From Corallococcus coralloides DSM 2259 (GTDB lineage: Bacteria > Myxococcota > Myxococcia > Myxococcales > Myxococcaceae), in assembly GCF_000255295.1 (NCBI RefSeq), contig NC_017030.1, forward strand, positions 8,592,328-8,656,327: 64,000 nt of DNA, written 5' to 3'. The translations under genes and the position numbers were made by a program. Under the pieces are notes generated by a model. It was given only the letters and a program-made list of their open reading frames with translations. It ran no database searches and was not told the DNA's origin. Positions within the stretch are counted from its first letter, which is position 1. Every line of letters begins with the position of its first letter. Shown piece by piece: positions 34,397-43,267 of this stretch.

Positions 34397-35055
34397 CCGA
34401 CGTTCCCTTCCATCGATCACATTGCCAAACCGGCAGAACTGGCGGCCTTAGAACCAAGGCGCTGATGCTGGGCGAGCATACGTGAGCCTACCCAAAATTC
34501 GAGCGTTGCGTCATGAGCGCGTCAAAGCGAGTGCCGAGGCGAGCGAAGGGCGTTGTGCTCCTATGCCGGCGGAACTGAGTCAACGTCGACACTGGTACTG
34601 TCGGCCGTGAGGTCCGGACACCTCCCCTCTCCGGCGCCTACGTGAGGTTTTAGGGACGCGTCCAAATTGCCGCGTCATTGCGAGGAACACCTGCCTGCAA
34701 GTACCCCATGGATGTCACAACGTGCCGCGAAAATAGCTGCTGTTGCGCGAGCCTTACGGCCTGGCGTCTGTTGCCGGCGCCCAGCCCCAAGCCGTGCTCA
34801 ATCTTCTCGGCGCCCCCTGATCAGCCTGCCACAGGCTTCTCGGGGGCCTTGCGAGACTGGGGAACTCGGGCCGCTCGCGTCCGTGATCGGGTTGACCCTA
34901 GTGGGCCGCATGTCCCCCCAGTGTGCCCCTCCGACGTGGAGCGAGGCGGAACATGGGGGCACGGCGTGGGACGGAACGGGATGACGAACCCGAGGGAATT
35001 CAAGGCAATAGCGGGTAACAGCGCGTCCTGCTTGGGGTTTCCTATCGCCCTGCCT

Positions 35056-35084
35056 ACGGGTTCAAGTCCCGTACTCCTCGCCAC
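35056..35084 (+). repeat. attR core (29-bp direct repeat)
   Basis: Exact copy of 21401-21429. It covers only the 3' part of tRNA-Asp; no D-arm or anticodon arm precedes it, so it is not a second tRNA gene. Confidence 0.92.
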
Positions 35085-35088
35085 TGAG

Positions 35089-35127
35089 AAGGGCCCGGAA
35101 TCGAAAGGTTCCGGGCCCTTCGCTTTT
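35089..35127 (+). terminator. Ancestral tRNA-Asp terminator
   Basis: AAGGGCCCGGAA pairs with TTCCGGGCCCTT (12-bp stem, 8-nt loop), followed by CGCTTTT. It lies just outside attR, so it probably ended the tRNA transcript before the element inserted. Confidence 0.85.
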
Positions 35128-35222
35128 CCGGCCGCCTTCGTCACCCGGGACGTCCCGGGCCGGCAATGGAGCGGAGGGGCTGGCGTACACCTCGCGTCCC
35201 ACCTCTTTCCTCCGGTGAACCC

Positions 35223-36794
35223 ATGCGCCGTTCCCTGTCCCGCCTCATGCTCGCGGCCATCCTGTTTGGCCCGGGAGGTGCGGCCCTCGCGGCGGAGGGG
35301 ACGAAGAAGCCCGCCACTCAGTGGTTGGCCAGCCCTGCTCAGGCGGCCCGCGCGGCGCGAGTGGAGGCGGGCCTGGCCCCGGTCGTCATCGAAGGCGAGA
35401 AGCCCCAGAGCCTGACGCTCCCGCAGTGGATGGCGCTGTACCGGATCCCCGGGCTGAGCATCGCCGTCTTCGACAAGCACGCCATCGTCTGGGCCAGGAC
35501 CTATGGCGTGAAGGAGGCGGGGGGCTCCGAACCCGTCACCCTGGAGACGCTGTTCCAGGCGGGCTCCATCAGCAAGCCGGTGACGGCCCTGGCGGCGCTG
35601 CACTTCGTCGAGGCCGGCAAGTGGTCGCTCGACGAGAACATCAACGACAGGCTGCGCTCGTGGAAGGTCCCCGAGAACGACTTCACGAAGGAGCAGAAGG
35701 TCACCCTGCGCCGGCTGCTCAGCCATAGCGCGGGGACGACCGTGCATGGCTTCCCCGGGTACGCCATCGACGCGCCCATGCCCACGCTGGTGCAGGTGCT
35801 GGAGGGCGTGGCGCCCGCGAACACCTCCCCGGTGCGCGTCGACCTCGTCCCCGGTACGAAGACGCGCTACAGCGGCGGTGGCACGTCCATCGTCCAGCTG
35901 ATGATGGTGGATCAGCTCCAGAAGCCGTTCCCCCAGGTCATGCGCGAAACGGTGCTGAAGCCGCTCAGCATGAGCAGCAGCTCCTACGAGCAGCCCCTGC
36001 CTCCGGCCCTCGCCGCCAGGACGGCGACCGGAACGTACGCCAGCGGGAAGAGCGTCGCGGGCCGCTGGCACGTGTACCCGGAGATGGCCGCGGCCGGACT
36101 GTGGACCACGCCGTCCGACCTCGCGCGGGTCGCCCTCGAGGTGTCCAGCGCGAGTGCGGGGAAGTCCAAGCGCGTGCTGTCGCAAGCGATGACGAAGCAG
36201 ATGCTGACGCTGCAATCGGAGCGGTTCGGGCTGGGCTTCCAGGTGAAGCCCGGCACCAGCCGCTTCTGGCACGGAGGCGCGGACGAAGGTTTCCAGGCCG
36301 TGTTCATGGCCCTCGGTGACACGGGCAGCGGAGTGGTCGTCATGGCCAACTCCGACAACGGCTTCCTCCTCTTCGACCGCATCATCGCCAGCGTGGAGGC
36401 AGAGTATGCCTGGACCGCGTTCAAGCCCGAGCCCGTGTCGCCGTCCGCCCAGGTGGATGTGCTCATGCGGCTCAAGGGCGTCGACACCGCGCTCGCCTGG
36501 TACACCGCGAAGCATCGCGAGGGCATGAAGGGCCTGGAATCGGGAGACCTGACCCAGCTCGGCTACCGGTTGCTGGGAGACGGCAAGGGCGCGGAGGCGG
36601 TGCGGGTGTTCGAAGCGAACGTGAAGCTCTTCCCGACGGACGCGAATGCCTACGACAGCCTGGGCGAGGCACAGCTCCAACTGGGACAGAAGGAAGAGGC
36701 CATCGCGAGCTATAGGAAGTCACTCGCGCTGGACGCGGGCAATGCCAATGCGGTGAAGGTCCTCGGGAAGCTTGGCGTGCCCACCGGGAAGTGA
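35223..36794 (+). CDS. Serine beta-lactamase-like hydrolase with TPR tail
   Basis: A 523-residue exported protein; ATG 35223 begins a clear signal peptide (LMLAAILFGPGGAALAA). The class C/S12 fold is marked by Ser115-x-x-Lys118 (GSISKP), the Tyr216-Ser-Gly218 triad (YSG instead of YxN) and His350-Gly-Gly (WHGG). From about 440, a TPR-type tail (GAEAVRVFEANVKLFPTDANAYDSLGEAQLQLGQKEEAIASYRKSLAL) follows. Family members include penicillin-binding proteins, esterases and D-aminopeptidases; resistance to beta-lactams cannot be inferred. It is the first chromosomal gene after attR. Confidence 0.9.
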   Translation: MRRSLSRLMLAAILFGPGGAALAAEGTKKPATQWLASPAQAARAARVEAGLAPVVIEGEKPQSLTLPQWMALYRIPGLSIAVFDKHAIVWARTYGVKEAGGSEPVTLETLFQAGSISKPVTALAALHFVEAGKWSLDENINDRLRSWKVPENDFTKEQKVTLRRLLSHSAGTTVHGFPGYAIDAPMPTLVQVLEGVAPANTSPVRVDLVPGTKTRYSGGGTSIVQLMMVDQLQKPFPQVMRETVLKPLSMSSSSYEQPLPPALAARTATGTYASGKSVAGRWHVYPEMAAAGLWTTPSDLARVALEVSSASAGKSKRVLSQAMTKQMLTLQSERFGLGFQVKPGTSRFWHGGADEGFQAVFMALGDTGSGVVVMANSDNGFLLFDRIIASVEAEYAWTAFKPEPVSPSAQVDVLMRLKGVDTALAWYTAKHREGMKGLESGDLTQLGYRLLGDGKGAEAVRVFEANVKLFPTDANAYDSLGEAQLQLGQKEEAIASYRKSLALDAGNANAVKVLGKLGVPTGK

Positions 36795-36844
36795 GCACAG
36801 GGCCAGCGCCGTGCGCTTCGCCTGAAGGCGCTACAGTCCCGCGC

Positions 36845-38002
36845 ATGCGCACGGGTCTCTCCGCCCTCGAAGCGACCGACTGGTCCCGCCTGCTTCACGC
36901 CTATGGTCGCGCCACGGACGCGCCCGGCCACCTGCGCGCGCTGGTCGAAGGCGATGAAGCGTCCCGGCACGCGGCGCTGTCCTACCTGAACTCCGCCATC
37001 CTCCATCAGGACACGCCCTGTACCGCGACGGGCCCGGTGACGTGTGTCCTCGCGGGGCTGCTCGCGGAGCTCCGGCTCGACTCCGGAGGTCCCCGTCTCC
37101 GGATGCACGTGCTCGAGTTCCTCGCGGGCGTCGTCGAGGTCGTCGGAAACATGTGGGCGTCCAGGCAGGAACTGGAGCACATGGCCCGCTACGACCTGGC
37201 GCCGTTCCTCGACGCTGACGACGACGCACTCTACGAGGACGAGGAGGCCGTCAACGCCTTCTACGCCACGGCCCTCCTCGGGTGTGCCGAGGCAGTGCCG
37301 GTTCTCGTCGAGCCGGTGCTCGCCAGCCTCGACCACCCGGACTCCGGCGTCCGCGCCCAGGCCGCGACGACCGCGGTCCTGCTCGCCCGGATGCCGGAGG
37401 CGTTCGGAGACGCACAGCGGCAGGCGCTCGCGCTGCGCCTGACCGCCATGGCCCGGGCCACCACGAACACCGACGAGCGCTCCACGCTGGTGCTCATGCT
37501 GGGTGAGCTGGGAGATGTCCCCTCGGCGTTCCTGGAGGACGCCTCCCCGGCGGTGCGCGTCTGCGCCGCGATGGCGAAGGGTCTGGCGACGAACGAGGCC
37601 GCGACCCGGGAGCTGCTCCAAGCGTTGGAGCACCACGCCGCCCAGATGGACGACTGGTTCCAGGAGCGCCCGCCCCCGTTCGAGCTGCGCCCCCGCTTCT
37701 ACGTGCTGGAGCGCCTGCTCGAGCGCGTAAAGGACTTCGACCGGCTCCTCCCCGTGGCCGTCACCCTGGCGCGCATCACGACGAAGCACTGCGTCGACAT
37801 GGAGTGGGGCCCGCTGCTGGCCGCGGCCTTCCCGGCGGGAGATGGACAGGTGCGGACGGACGCGCAGCGGCGCTTCCTCTCCGAGCTGGTCGCGAACGCG
37901 GACCTCTGGGATCCGACGTTCGGCAATCCCGGACAGTGGTTCCGGAAGGCCGGGCTGCCGTACCAGAGGAACGCCTGCGCGGAGCGGCTCACCTGCCCCT
38001 GA
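36845..38002 (+). CDS. HEAT-repeat-like protein
   Basis: A 385-residue cytoplasmic protein, ATG 36845 (the upstream ATG at 36791 adds residues overlapping the previous gene). Repeated helix pairs are visible: ASRHAALSYLNSAIL, AVPVLVEPVLASLDHPDSGVRAQAATTAVLLARM, ERSTLVLMLGELGDVPSAFLEDASPAVRVCAAMAKGLA. Asp-Pro/Ser turns between the helices are typical of HEAT/armadillo repeats. Such proteins serve as scaffolds. Cotranscription with the beta-lactamase-like gene is possible (50-bp gap). Confidence 0.82.
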   Translation: MRTGLSALEATDWSRLLHAYGRATDAPGHLRALVEGDEASRHAALSYLNSAILHQDTPCTATGPVTCVLAGLLAELRLDSGGPRLRMHVLEFLAGVVEVVGNMWASRQELEHMARYDLAPFLDADDDALYEDEEAVNAFYATALLGCAEAVPVLVEPVLASLDHPDSGVRAQAATTAVLLARMPEAFGDAQRQALALRLTAMARATTNTDERSTLVLMLGELGDVPSAFLEDASPAVRVCAAMAKGLATNEAATRELLQALEHHAAQMDDWFQERPPPFELRPRFYVLERLLERVKDFDRLLPVAVTLARITTKHCVDMEWGPLLAAAFPAGDGQVRTDAQRRFLSELVANADLWDPTFGNPGQWFRKAGLPYQRNACAERLTCP

Positions 38003-38016
38003 GCGGCGGCGCGGCG

Positions 38017-39198
38017 CTACAGCCCGACCTGGAGCAGGAGGATGAGCCGCGAGAAGGAGTCCGTGCCTTCCCACAGCGCCGGATAGTGGTCCCAGCTGAG
38101 CGCGGCCCCCAGCGGACCGAAGTGCAGGTCCGCGAGGAGCCGCAGGCCCGGCCTGGCTTCGGGGAGCACCTGCACCGGCACACCCAGGCCAAGCCCGAAG
38201 CTCGGGATGATGACGACCTGGGGCGTCGCATACTGCGTGAGCGGCGTGAGGACGAGCTGCTCCCGGAAGTCCGTCTCCACCGAGAGCGAATGCAGGAAGG
38301 ACTCGGGCGCGGCGAGCTGGTAGCCGAGCCGTGCCATGAAGCGGGAACCGTCCCCGAGCCGCGCGCCCAGGCCCAGCTGCACACCGCCCGGAATCCACCA
38401 CGGCTGGGGCTTCGTCAGCGTGACGTTGAGCCACTCGGGCGCGCTCTCCGCCGTGAGGCTCCGCTCCGCCACCACCTGCTTGCCCTCGTGCCGAAGCCGC
38501 CAGCCCGTGGCCACCGGCAGCGTGCGCGCGGATGCGTCCGGGCTGCTGCCCACCTCCCACGAGGAAGGGACACGCACCGTGACGTGAAGCGTGGGGTTGC
38601 CCGCCCAGGTCCGGATGGGCCCCAGCAGATAGTCGATGTCCCAGTGCGTGGCCCGCGCCCGGCCGGGGGACAGCAGCGCGTGGCGCGACTGGACCGCGGG
38701 CCACACGTACCCCGAGGGCAGGAAGCGCTGCTCGAGCTGCATCACGCCGCGCACCGTCAGCTCCCCTTCCCGCCCGGGTGGGAGCGTGAGGGTGAAGCCG
38801 AAGCGCTCCAGCGGGGAATGCTCGCGCCCTCCAAACGCAGCCTCCGGCATGGGGCCCATTGAAGCCGCCTGCCCCTCTGTCACCGGGAGAGGCTCCTCGT
38901 CGAATCCCACGCGGACCTCGCGCGTACGGACGCCCAGGAAGGCGGCATCGATGACCTCCGCCTCGGGAGTCCCGTTGCGCAGCCGGTAGCGCGCCTCGAA
39001 GCGGCAGACCGCCTCCTGCTCCGCCTCCGCGCAATCGAAGTCCAGCTTCTCGCTGAGCACCTCCGAGCGCGTGCGCGCGGTCCCCGACGACAGGGTGAAG
39101 GTCGCCGGTGTACGCGTGGAGGCGGCCACGTTGGCGCCAGCGGGCACAGCAGCGAGGAGACACACGATGAACGCAAGGCGGACCGCCATGTCCGCCAT
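38017..39198 (-). CDS. Exported protein, possibly outer-membrane associated
   Basis: A 393-residue protein with a signal peptide (LAFIVCLLAAVPAGANVAA); ATG 39198, with ATG 39189 also possible. One Cys pair occurs early (FDCAEAEQEAVCRF). The N-terminal half resembles an immunoglobulin-like assembly domain (RYRLRNGTPEAEVIDAAFLGVRTREVRVGFD). The C-terminal half has alternating strands ending in LILLLQVGL, as in barrel proteins. No family was recognised. It is convergent with the HEAT gene (14 bp between stops). Confidence 0.78.
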   Translation of the reverse strand: MADMAVRLAFIVCLLAAVPAGANVAASTRTPATFTLSSGTARTRSEVLSEKLDFDCAEAEQEAVCRFEARYRLRNGTPEAEVIDAAFLGVRTREVRVGFDEEPLPVTEGQAASMGPMPEAAFGGREHSPLERFGFTLTLPPGREGELTVRGVMQLEQRFLPSGYVWPAVQSRHALLSPGRARATHWDIDYLLGPIRTWAGNPTLHVTVRVPSSWEVGSSPDASARTLPVATGWRLRHEGKQVVAERSLTAESAPEWLNVTLTKPQPWWIPGGVQLGLGARLGDGSRFMARLGYQLAAPESFLHSLSVETDFREQLVLTPLTQYATPQVVIIPSFGLGLGVPVQVLPEARPGLRLLADLHFGPLGAALSWDHYPALWEGTDSFSRLILLLQVGL

Positions 39199-39252
39199 TG
39201 TCGTTCAAATCGAAGGTCCGGCAGCAGCAGCTTCATGTGCATGCCGGGAATA

Positions 39253-39271
39253 AATTCACACAGGGTGAATT
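39253..39271. promoter_or_regulatory. Inverted repeat between divergent genes
   Basis: AATTCAC-ACAGG-GTGAATT is a perfect 7-bp inverted repeat in the 130-bp gap between the exported-protein gene (minus) and the alpha/beta hydrolase gene (plus). This is an operator position, about 55 bp from one start and 57 bp from the other. No regulator gene is adjacent. Confidence 0.45.
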
Positions 39272-39328
39272 CGCCTGGGAGCGCGTTTGGCACAGGCGTG
39301 GTTGCCCCCTCCAAGTACGGCCCCCCAT

Positions 39329-40870
39329 ATGCTCTCTCTCACTCGGATGCCGCTGTCGCTGCGCGTGCTGCCATGGTTGTTGCTTGCAATGCCGGCGGCT
39401 GCCGCTGCCCAGCACAAGCCAGGTGACGTCGTCATCGAGCGTGTCGCCATCAAGACGGAGTCGGGCTCCACCGGGGTCTACGAGGTCGGCACGCTGTTCG
39501 TGCCCGAGAACCGAACAAGACCCGGGAGCCGCCTCATCGGCGTTGGTTTTGCCCGCATCAAGGCGCCCCATCCCACTGGAGCGCCTCCGGTGTTCTGGCT
39601 GCCAGGAGGTCCCGGCCTGAGCGTGCTCGGCGCATTCATTGACGGCGACGCGGCCACCCGAACACAAGGTCGCCTGCAGCACTGGTTGAGCTTCGGCGCG
39701 GTGGGCGACCTGGTCGTGATCGAACAGCGCGGCTATACGCGCCGCGGAGAAATGCTCGAAGTGCTGAGCGAAGCCCTGCCCCTGGAACAACCCGGTTCGG
39801 TGCGCATGGAGACATTGGCCATGCGCGCACTGGCCAGAAAAGCCATTGCGGAGAACCCCGAAAAGGACCTGTCCGGTTATGACATCACCGAGTTCGCCGC
39901 CGACGTGGATGACCTGCGCCGCGCGCTCGGCTACAAGAAAATCAGCTTGTTCGGCGGCAGCTTTGGCTCGCAATGGAGTTTGGCGGTGATGCGGCTCCAC
40001 CCCGAGAGTATCGCGCGTGCCGTGCTTGCGTGTGTGGAGCCATTGAATAACGGCTATGACATGCCATCGCACGTGTTCGCGGCACTGCAGCGAATCGCCT
40101 ACGACGCCGACCGCGATGCGGGGCTCGCGCCCTATCTGCCATCGGGCGGAATGATGGAGGCGGTCCGAGCCCTCCGTCAGCGCTTCGCGGCAGCACCGGT
40201 CCGAGTCCAGGTCCGCGACGGCGCCGGCCAGATGCGGGCCGTCGTGTTGGGAGCGGAAGACCTTCAACTGGCATTGACTTCACATACGGCGGAGGGCGAG
40301 CAATGGCCGGCCTTCATCCTGTCGCTCTATCATGGGCATTACGAGGCCTGGGCGCGCGAGGTCATCGAGCAGCGTCAGGCGGGCAAGACGAAGCTGATTG
40401 GCCCCCTGGCCGACAGCAGCCTGGGCACCACCGCCGCGCGTGAGCATCAGCTGCGGACCGACCCGGCCGTCGAGTGGCTGGGGACCTGGAACTTCGAGTC
40501 GAACATCGCCTCCGCGTCCGATTGGCCCACCCGAGACATGGGCGACGCATTGAGGGTGCCGGTCGGGAGTGCGATTCCGGTCGTGTTCGTGAGCGGCGAC
40601 TGGGATACCTCGACGCCTGTCGAGAACACCCTCGGCCTGCTGCCGTATTTTCCGAACGGCCACGCCATCCTCGTCCACCGAGCCGGCCACGATGGCGCGT
40701 TCTACCAACTCCGCGAGGAACCGGCCGTGAGGAAGGCGCTCTACGAGTTCCTCAAGACGGGCAAGCGGGTCGGCCTCCCGGTCGAGGTGACACTGCCAGT
40801 CCCCAGGTTCGCCTTGCCGTCGTTCGCGCCACCCGCGCGCGGCGAGCCATCCGGACGCGCGGGCCAGTAG
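39329..40870 (+). CDS. Exported alpha/beta hydrolase (S33 / TAP-like)
   Basis: A 513-residue protein; ATG 39329 (39347 also possible) with signal peptide LLLAMPAAAAAQ. The catalytic triad is clear: Gly-Gly-Ser211-Phe-Gly (SLFGGSFGSQW), Asp in VVFVSGDWDTSTPVENT and His in HRAGHDGAF. The oxyanion motif is LPGGPG. This is the arrangement of tricorn-interacting/prolyl-aminopeptidase-type S33 enzymes, which release N-terminal residues from peptides, although esterases share it. It acts outside the cytoplasm. Confidence 0.9.
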   Translation: MLSLTRMPLSLRVLPWLLLAMPAAAAAQHKPGDVVIERVAIKTESGSTGVYEVGTLFVPENRTRPGSRLIGVGFARIKAPHPTGAPPVFWLPGGPGLSVLGAFIDGDAATRTQGRLQHWLSFGAVGDLVVIEQRGYTRRGEMLEVLSEALPLEQPGSVRMETLAMRALARKAIAENPEKDLSGYDITEFAADVDDLRRALGYKKISLFGGSFGSQWSLAVMRLHPESIARAVLACVEPLNNGYDMPSHVFAALQRIAYDADRDAGLAPYLPSGGMMEAVRALRQRFAAAPVRVQVRDGAGQMRAVVLGAEDLQLALTSHTAEGEQWPAFILSLYHGHYEAWAREVIEQRQAGKTKLIGPLADSSLGTTAAREHQLRTDPAVEWLGTWNFESNIASASDWPTRDMGDALRVPVGSAIPVVFVSGDWDTSTPVENTLGLLPYFPNGHAILVHRAGHDGAFYQLREEPAVRKALYEFLKTGKRVGLPVEVTLPVPRFALPSFAPPARGEPSGRAGQ

Positions 40871-41020
40871 CATGTCTGGGTGATGTATTACCCATGAGTG
40901 CGGGGTGCCACCCGGCTGGGGTCGCGGACTTGAAGTCTCCCATTGGCGGTGACAAGGATGCGCGTCGCCGCTCCGTGAGGGATGGAAAGGCTTCCACCTT
41001 CGCGTGAGCTGGCGACCACG

Positions 41021-41056
41021 CCCTGCCATGACAACGATCTTCCTGTCATGGCAGGG
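41021..41056 (+). terminator. Perfect 12-bp hairpin
   Basis: CCCTGCCATGAC and GTCATGGCAGGG pair fully around a 12-nt loop, 150 bp after the hydrolase gene and 22 bp before the Kelch gene start. There is no T-run, so it could be a terminator of atypical kind, a leader hairpin or a protein-binding palindrome. Confidence 0.45.
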
Positions 41057-41078
41057 CTTCGCTTCAAGGGGGCAATCC

Positions 41079-42269
41079 ATGACGCGTTCCTTCGCATCCA
41101 CCTTCTCATCCATCGTGTTGCTGCTCACCAGCGCGGCCTGCGGCCCCGGCCCGTCCGACGACGCGGCGCCGACGGGGCCCTCCTCCGCCATCGAGGTGGG
41201 CACCGAGCGCCAGGCACTCGCCAGCTGGAGCTCCGCCGCTCCGATGTCCACGGCCCGCTTCGACCACAGCGCCACCGTCCTGCCGTCGGGCAAGGTGCTG
41301 GTGGCCGGCGGCGACCCGGGCACGAGCACCTACCTTGCCAGCGCGGCGCTCTATAACCCGGCCACCAACACCTGGGCCTCCACGGGGAGCATGACGCAGG
41401 CCCGCTCGGCTCACGTCGCCGTCCTGCTGTCGTCGGGCAAGGTGCTCGTCATCGGCGGCACCTTCGGCAGCACCACCACCGCGGAGCTGTACGACCCGGC
41501 CACGGGGACGTGGACCGCCACCGGCAGCCTCGCCACGGTCCGCACCAACTTCACCGCGACCCTGCTGTCCTCGGGACAGGTCCTCGTCACGGGCGGTCGT
41601 GGCAATGGTGGCGTCTACCTGACCAGCTGCGAGCTGTACGACCCGGCCACGGGCACCTGGTCCACCACGGGCAGCCTCGCCGCGGGCCGCATGGACCACT
41701 CCGCCGTGCTGCTCGCCAACGGGCAGGTGCTCGTCAGCGGCGGCCTCTACATGGTCTTCACCTCCCTGTACCGGCTCGACAGCGCGGAGCTGTACGACCC
41801 GGCCACGGGCACCTGGTCCACGACGGGAAGCCTCGCCACGGGGCGCAGCGAGCACCTGTCGCTCCTGCTGCCCTCGGGCGATGCGCTGATCATCGGTGGA
41901 CTGGCCGGCAGCGGCAGGCTCACCAGCTACTACTCGGTCTCCGCGGCCGAGTCGTTCAGCGCGGGCACGATGTCGTCCGCGGGCACGATGAGCAGCCCGC
42001 GCCACGGCCACGCCGCCGCCGTCCTGCCTTCGGGCGCCGTCCTGGTGGCGGGGGGCCTGAACAAGATTGGCGGCAGCAGCACGACGCAATACCTGTCCAG
42101 CGCGAGCCTGTACGACCCTGCCACCGGCACCTGGAGCGCCACGGCCAGCATGCTGGCGGTGCGCAACCACTTCACGCTCAGCCCCCTGTCGTCGGGCAAG
42201 GTGCTGGCGGTGGGCGGCACCAACAGCTCGGGCCTGGGGCTCGCCTCCACGGAGCTCTACACCCCGTGA
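41079..42269 (+). CDS. Kelch-repeat lipoprotein
   Basis: A 396-residue lipoprotein; ATG 41079 follows GGGGGC and begins a signal peptide ending at the lipobox SAAC. Six Kelch-type blades follow, each with HSAxxLxxGKVLVxGG and an AELYDPATGTW block (for example 90-140, 140-190, 190-245), forming a beta-propeller. Near-identical DNA (CTGTACGACCCGGCCAC...) recurs between blades, showing recent internal duplication. Similar lipoproteins are abundant in myxobacteria and probably mediate surface binding. Confidence 0.9.
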   Translation: MTRSFASTFSSIVLLLTSAACGPGPSDDAAPTGPSSAIEVGTERQALASWSSAAPMSTARFDHSATVLPSGKVLVAGGDPGTSTYLASAALYNPATNTWASTGSMTQARSAHVAVLLSSGKVLVIGGTFGSTTTAELYDPATGTWTATGSLATVRTNFTATLLSSGQVLVTGGRGNGGVYLTSCELYDPATGTWSTTGSLAAGRMDHSAVLLANGQVLVSGGLYMVFTSLYRLDSAELYDPATGTWSTTGSLATGRSEHLSLLLPSGDALIIGGLAGSGRLTSYYSVSAAESFSAGTMSSAGTMSSPRHGHAAAVLPSGAVLVAGGLNKIGGSSTTQYLSSASLYDPATGTWSATASMLAVRNHFTLSPLSSGKVLAVGGTNSSGLGLASTELYTP

Positions 42270-42344
42270 CCTGAGTGCCCCGGGGCCCCGCTCGCATGCG
42301 GGAGCCCCGAGGCACGGGGGTCTGCTTCTTGAGCTTGAGCCCCT

Positions 42345-42680
42345 TTGATTCTGGCTGGCACGCCAGACGCTGCCAGCCGGCCGGTCGTTCCCTGGATTGC
42401 ACTGCTTCCATGGGCGGCCCCGCTGTTCAAGACCATTGAGCTGGGGCCCGGTGGAGTGAAGCTCGAGACGCGGCTGCGAAAGGTCCAGGAGCATCTGCAC
42501 CGCGAGACGCAACGGGTGGAGGAGCTCGCCAATCGCGTCGAGCGCGTCGAAGGCGTCGTGTTCTCCGGGCGGGTGACGCCCCATCTCGCGAATGAGCTCT
42601 CGAAGGCGCCGCACTCCTTCAGTGTTGTTCGACGCTGTCGCCGGGAGCCGCTTCGACAGCGAGCCGTTGCGCGCGCTTGA
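42345..42680 (+). CDS. Hypothetical ORF with coiled coil (doubtful)
   Basis: A 111-codon frame from TTG 42345. A hydrophobic stretch (PWIALLPWAAPLF) is followed by a heptad-patterned segment (LETRLRKVQEHLHRETQRVEELANRVERVEG). The last 30 residues are basic and poor in structure and overlap the next ORF in another frame. It may be the 3' part of a membrane-anchored coiled-coil protein after a frameshift. Confidence 0.35.
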   Translation: MILAGTPDAASRPVVPWIALLPWAAPLFKTIELGPGGVKLETRLRKVQEHLHRETQRVEELANRVERVEGVVFSGRVTPHLANELSKAPHSFSVVRRCRREPLRQRAVARA

Positions 42681-42987
42681 GTCGGGGCTCAGCGACTATT
42701 TCGTGTGCAGCCATGGCGGCAACCCGCGGCTTGGGCATCGGAGCGGAGCGGTGTGGTCGGCCCGGGAAGGACCCGACCATCCGTACATCCGGGCCTTGGA
42801 CCACCGCCGTGGCTTCAACGAGTTGGCGTCGGACGCGACCCATTGGGACATTGGCGAAGTCTGGGGGGCTGCGTTCTGGGAGCTGCGTGTATTGCTGGGG
42901 CAGAGCACCGTGGATCGGGCCCTCGCCGCGGCCTGGCAGGGGCTCGGCGACGCGGCGCCGACACCTGACTCACGAGGGGAAGACTGA
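42592..42987 (+). pseudogene. C-terminal fragment of a metallopeptidase-like protein
   Basis: A 131-codon frame. LRALESGLSDYFVCSHGGNPRLG ... HWDIGEVWGAAFWELRVLLGQSTVDRALAAAW resembles the region just after the HExxH site in M4/M36-type peptidases (EGLSDYF ... IW..ALWELR). The zinc-binding HExxH half is missing: a stop lies at 42574 upstream. It is therefore probably a gene remnant, though a short expressed protein cannot be excluded. Confidence 0.45.
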
Positions 42988-43154
42988 CAAGCGCGCAGTG
43001 TTGAGCGTGGTCGGTCCGTTCCAGTGGGCCACCCAGCAGGCGTGGTGTTGAGCCACAAGCCGTCACGCTGCCCCAGAAGCCCATGCCCCTGCTGCCCTTG
43101 CAGGCCCCCGTCCCTCCTATACGCCCCCCCTCACGGGCGAACAGATGACAACCA

Positions 43155-43174
43155 TGTAATTTTCAAGAATTACA
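43155..43174. promoter_or_regulatory. AT-rich inverted repeat upstream of the PD40/M23 pair
   Basis: TGTAATT-TTCAAG-AATTACA is a perfect 7-bp inverted repeat 94 bp before ATG 43268, in an AT-rich island. It is a candidate operator or promoter element for the two-gene unit. Confidence 0.45.
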
Positions 43175-43267
43175 CGAATAACCACTTTCAAAGCAACTCA
43201 TTCACGGGGCGCGAGAAAACCTTGTCGACACATCCTCCCCCGCTGTTTCCCTCTCCCCTGGAGCGAG

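Larger units (their letters stand above)
34397..35222. other. Element right end and tRNA-terminator region (826 bp, no gene)
   Basis: The stretch from 34397 to about 34900 shows no convincing gene or repeat. Bases 34908-35053 form the right-end block with the GTGCCCC motif; attR follows at 35056 and a terminator at 35089. The last 95 bp should hold the promoter of the beta-lactamase-like gene. A 619-codon minus-strand frame crossing this region is a shadow. Confidence 0.6.

Noticed and set aside
35056..35084. Possible second tRNA-Asp gene
   Set aside because: Only the T-arm, acceptor and CCA are present; no D-arm or anticodon arm precedes them, so it is the att duplicate.
34821..36680. 619-codon minus-strand open frame across attR and the beta-lactamase-like gene
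   Set aside because: It reads His/Arg/Gly-rich sequence opposite a clear S12 hydrolase with signal peptide, and it crosses the element boundary.
35223..36794. Antibiotic-resistance beta-lactamase call
   Set aside because: SxxK, a YSG triad and a TPR tail match S12 esterase/peptidase relatives equally well; nothing shows beta-lactam hydrolysis.
36710..39208. 832-codon minus-strand open frame
   Set aside because: It covers the HEAT gene and much of the exported-protein gene in other frames; composition is Arg/Gly/Ala-rich with no domain. It is a high-GC shadow.
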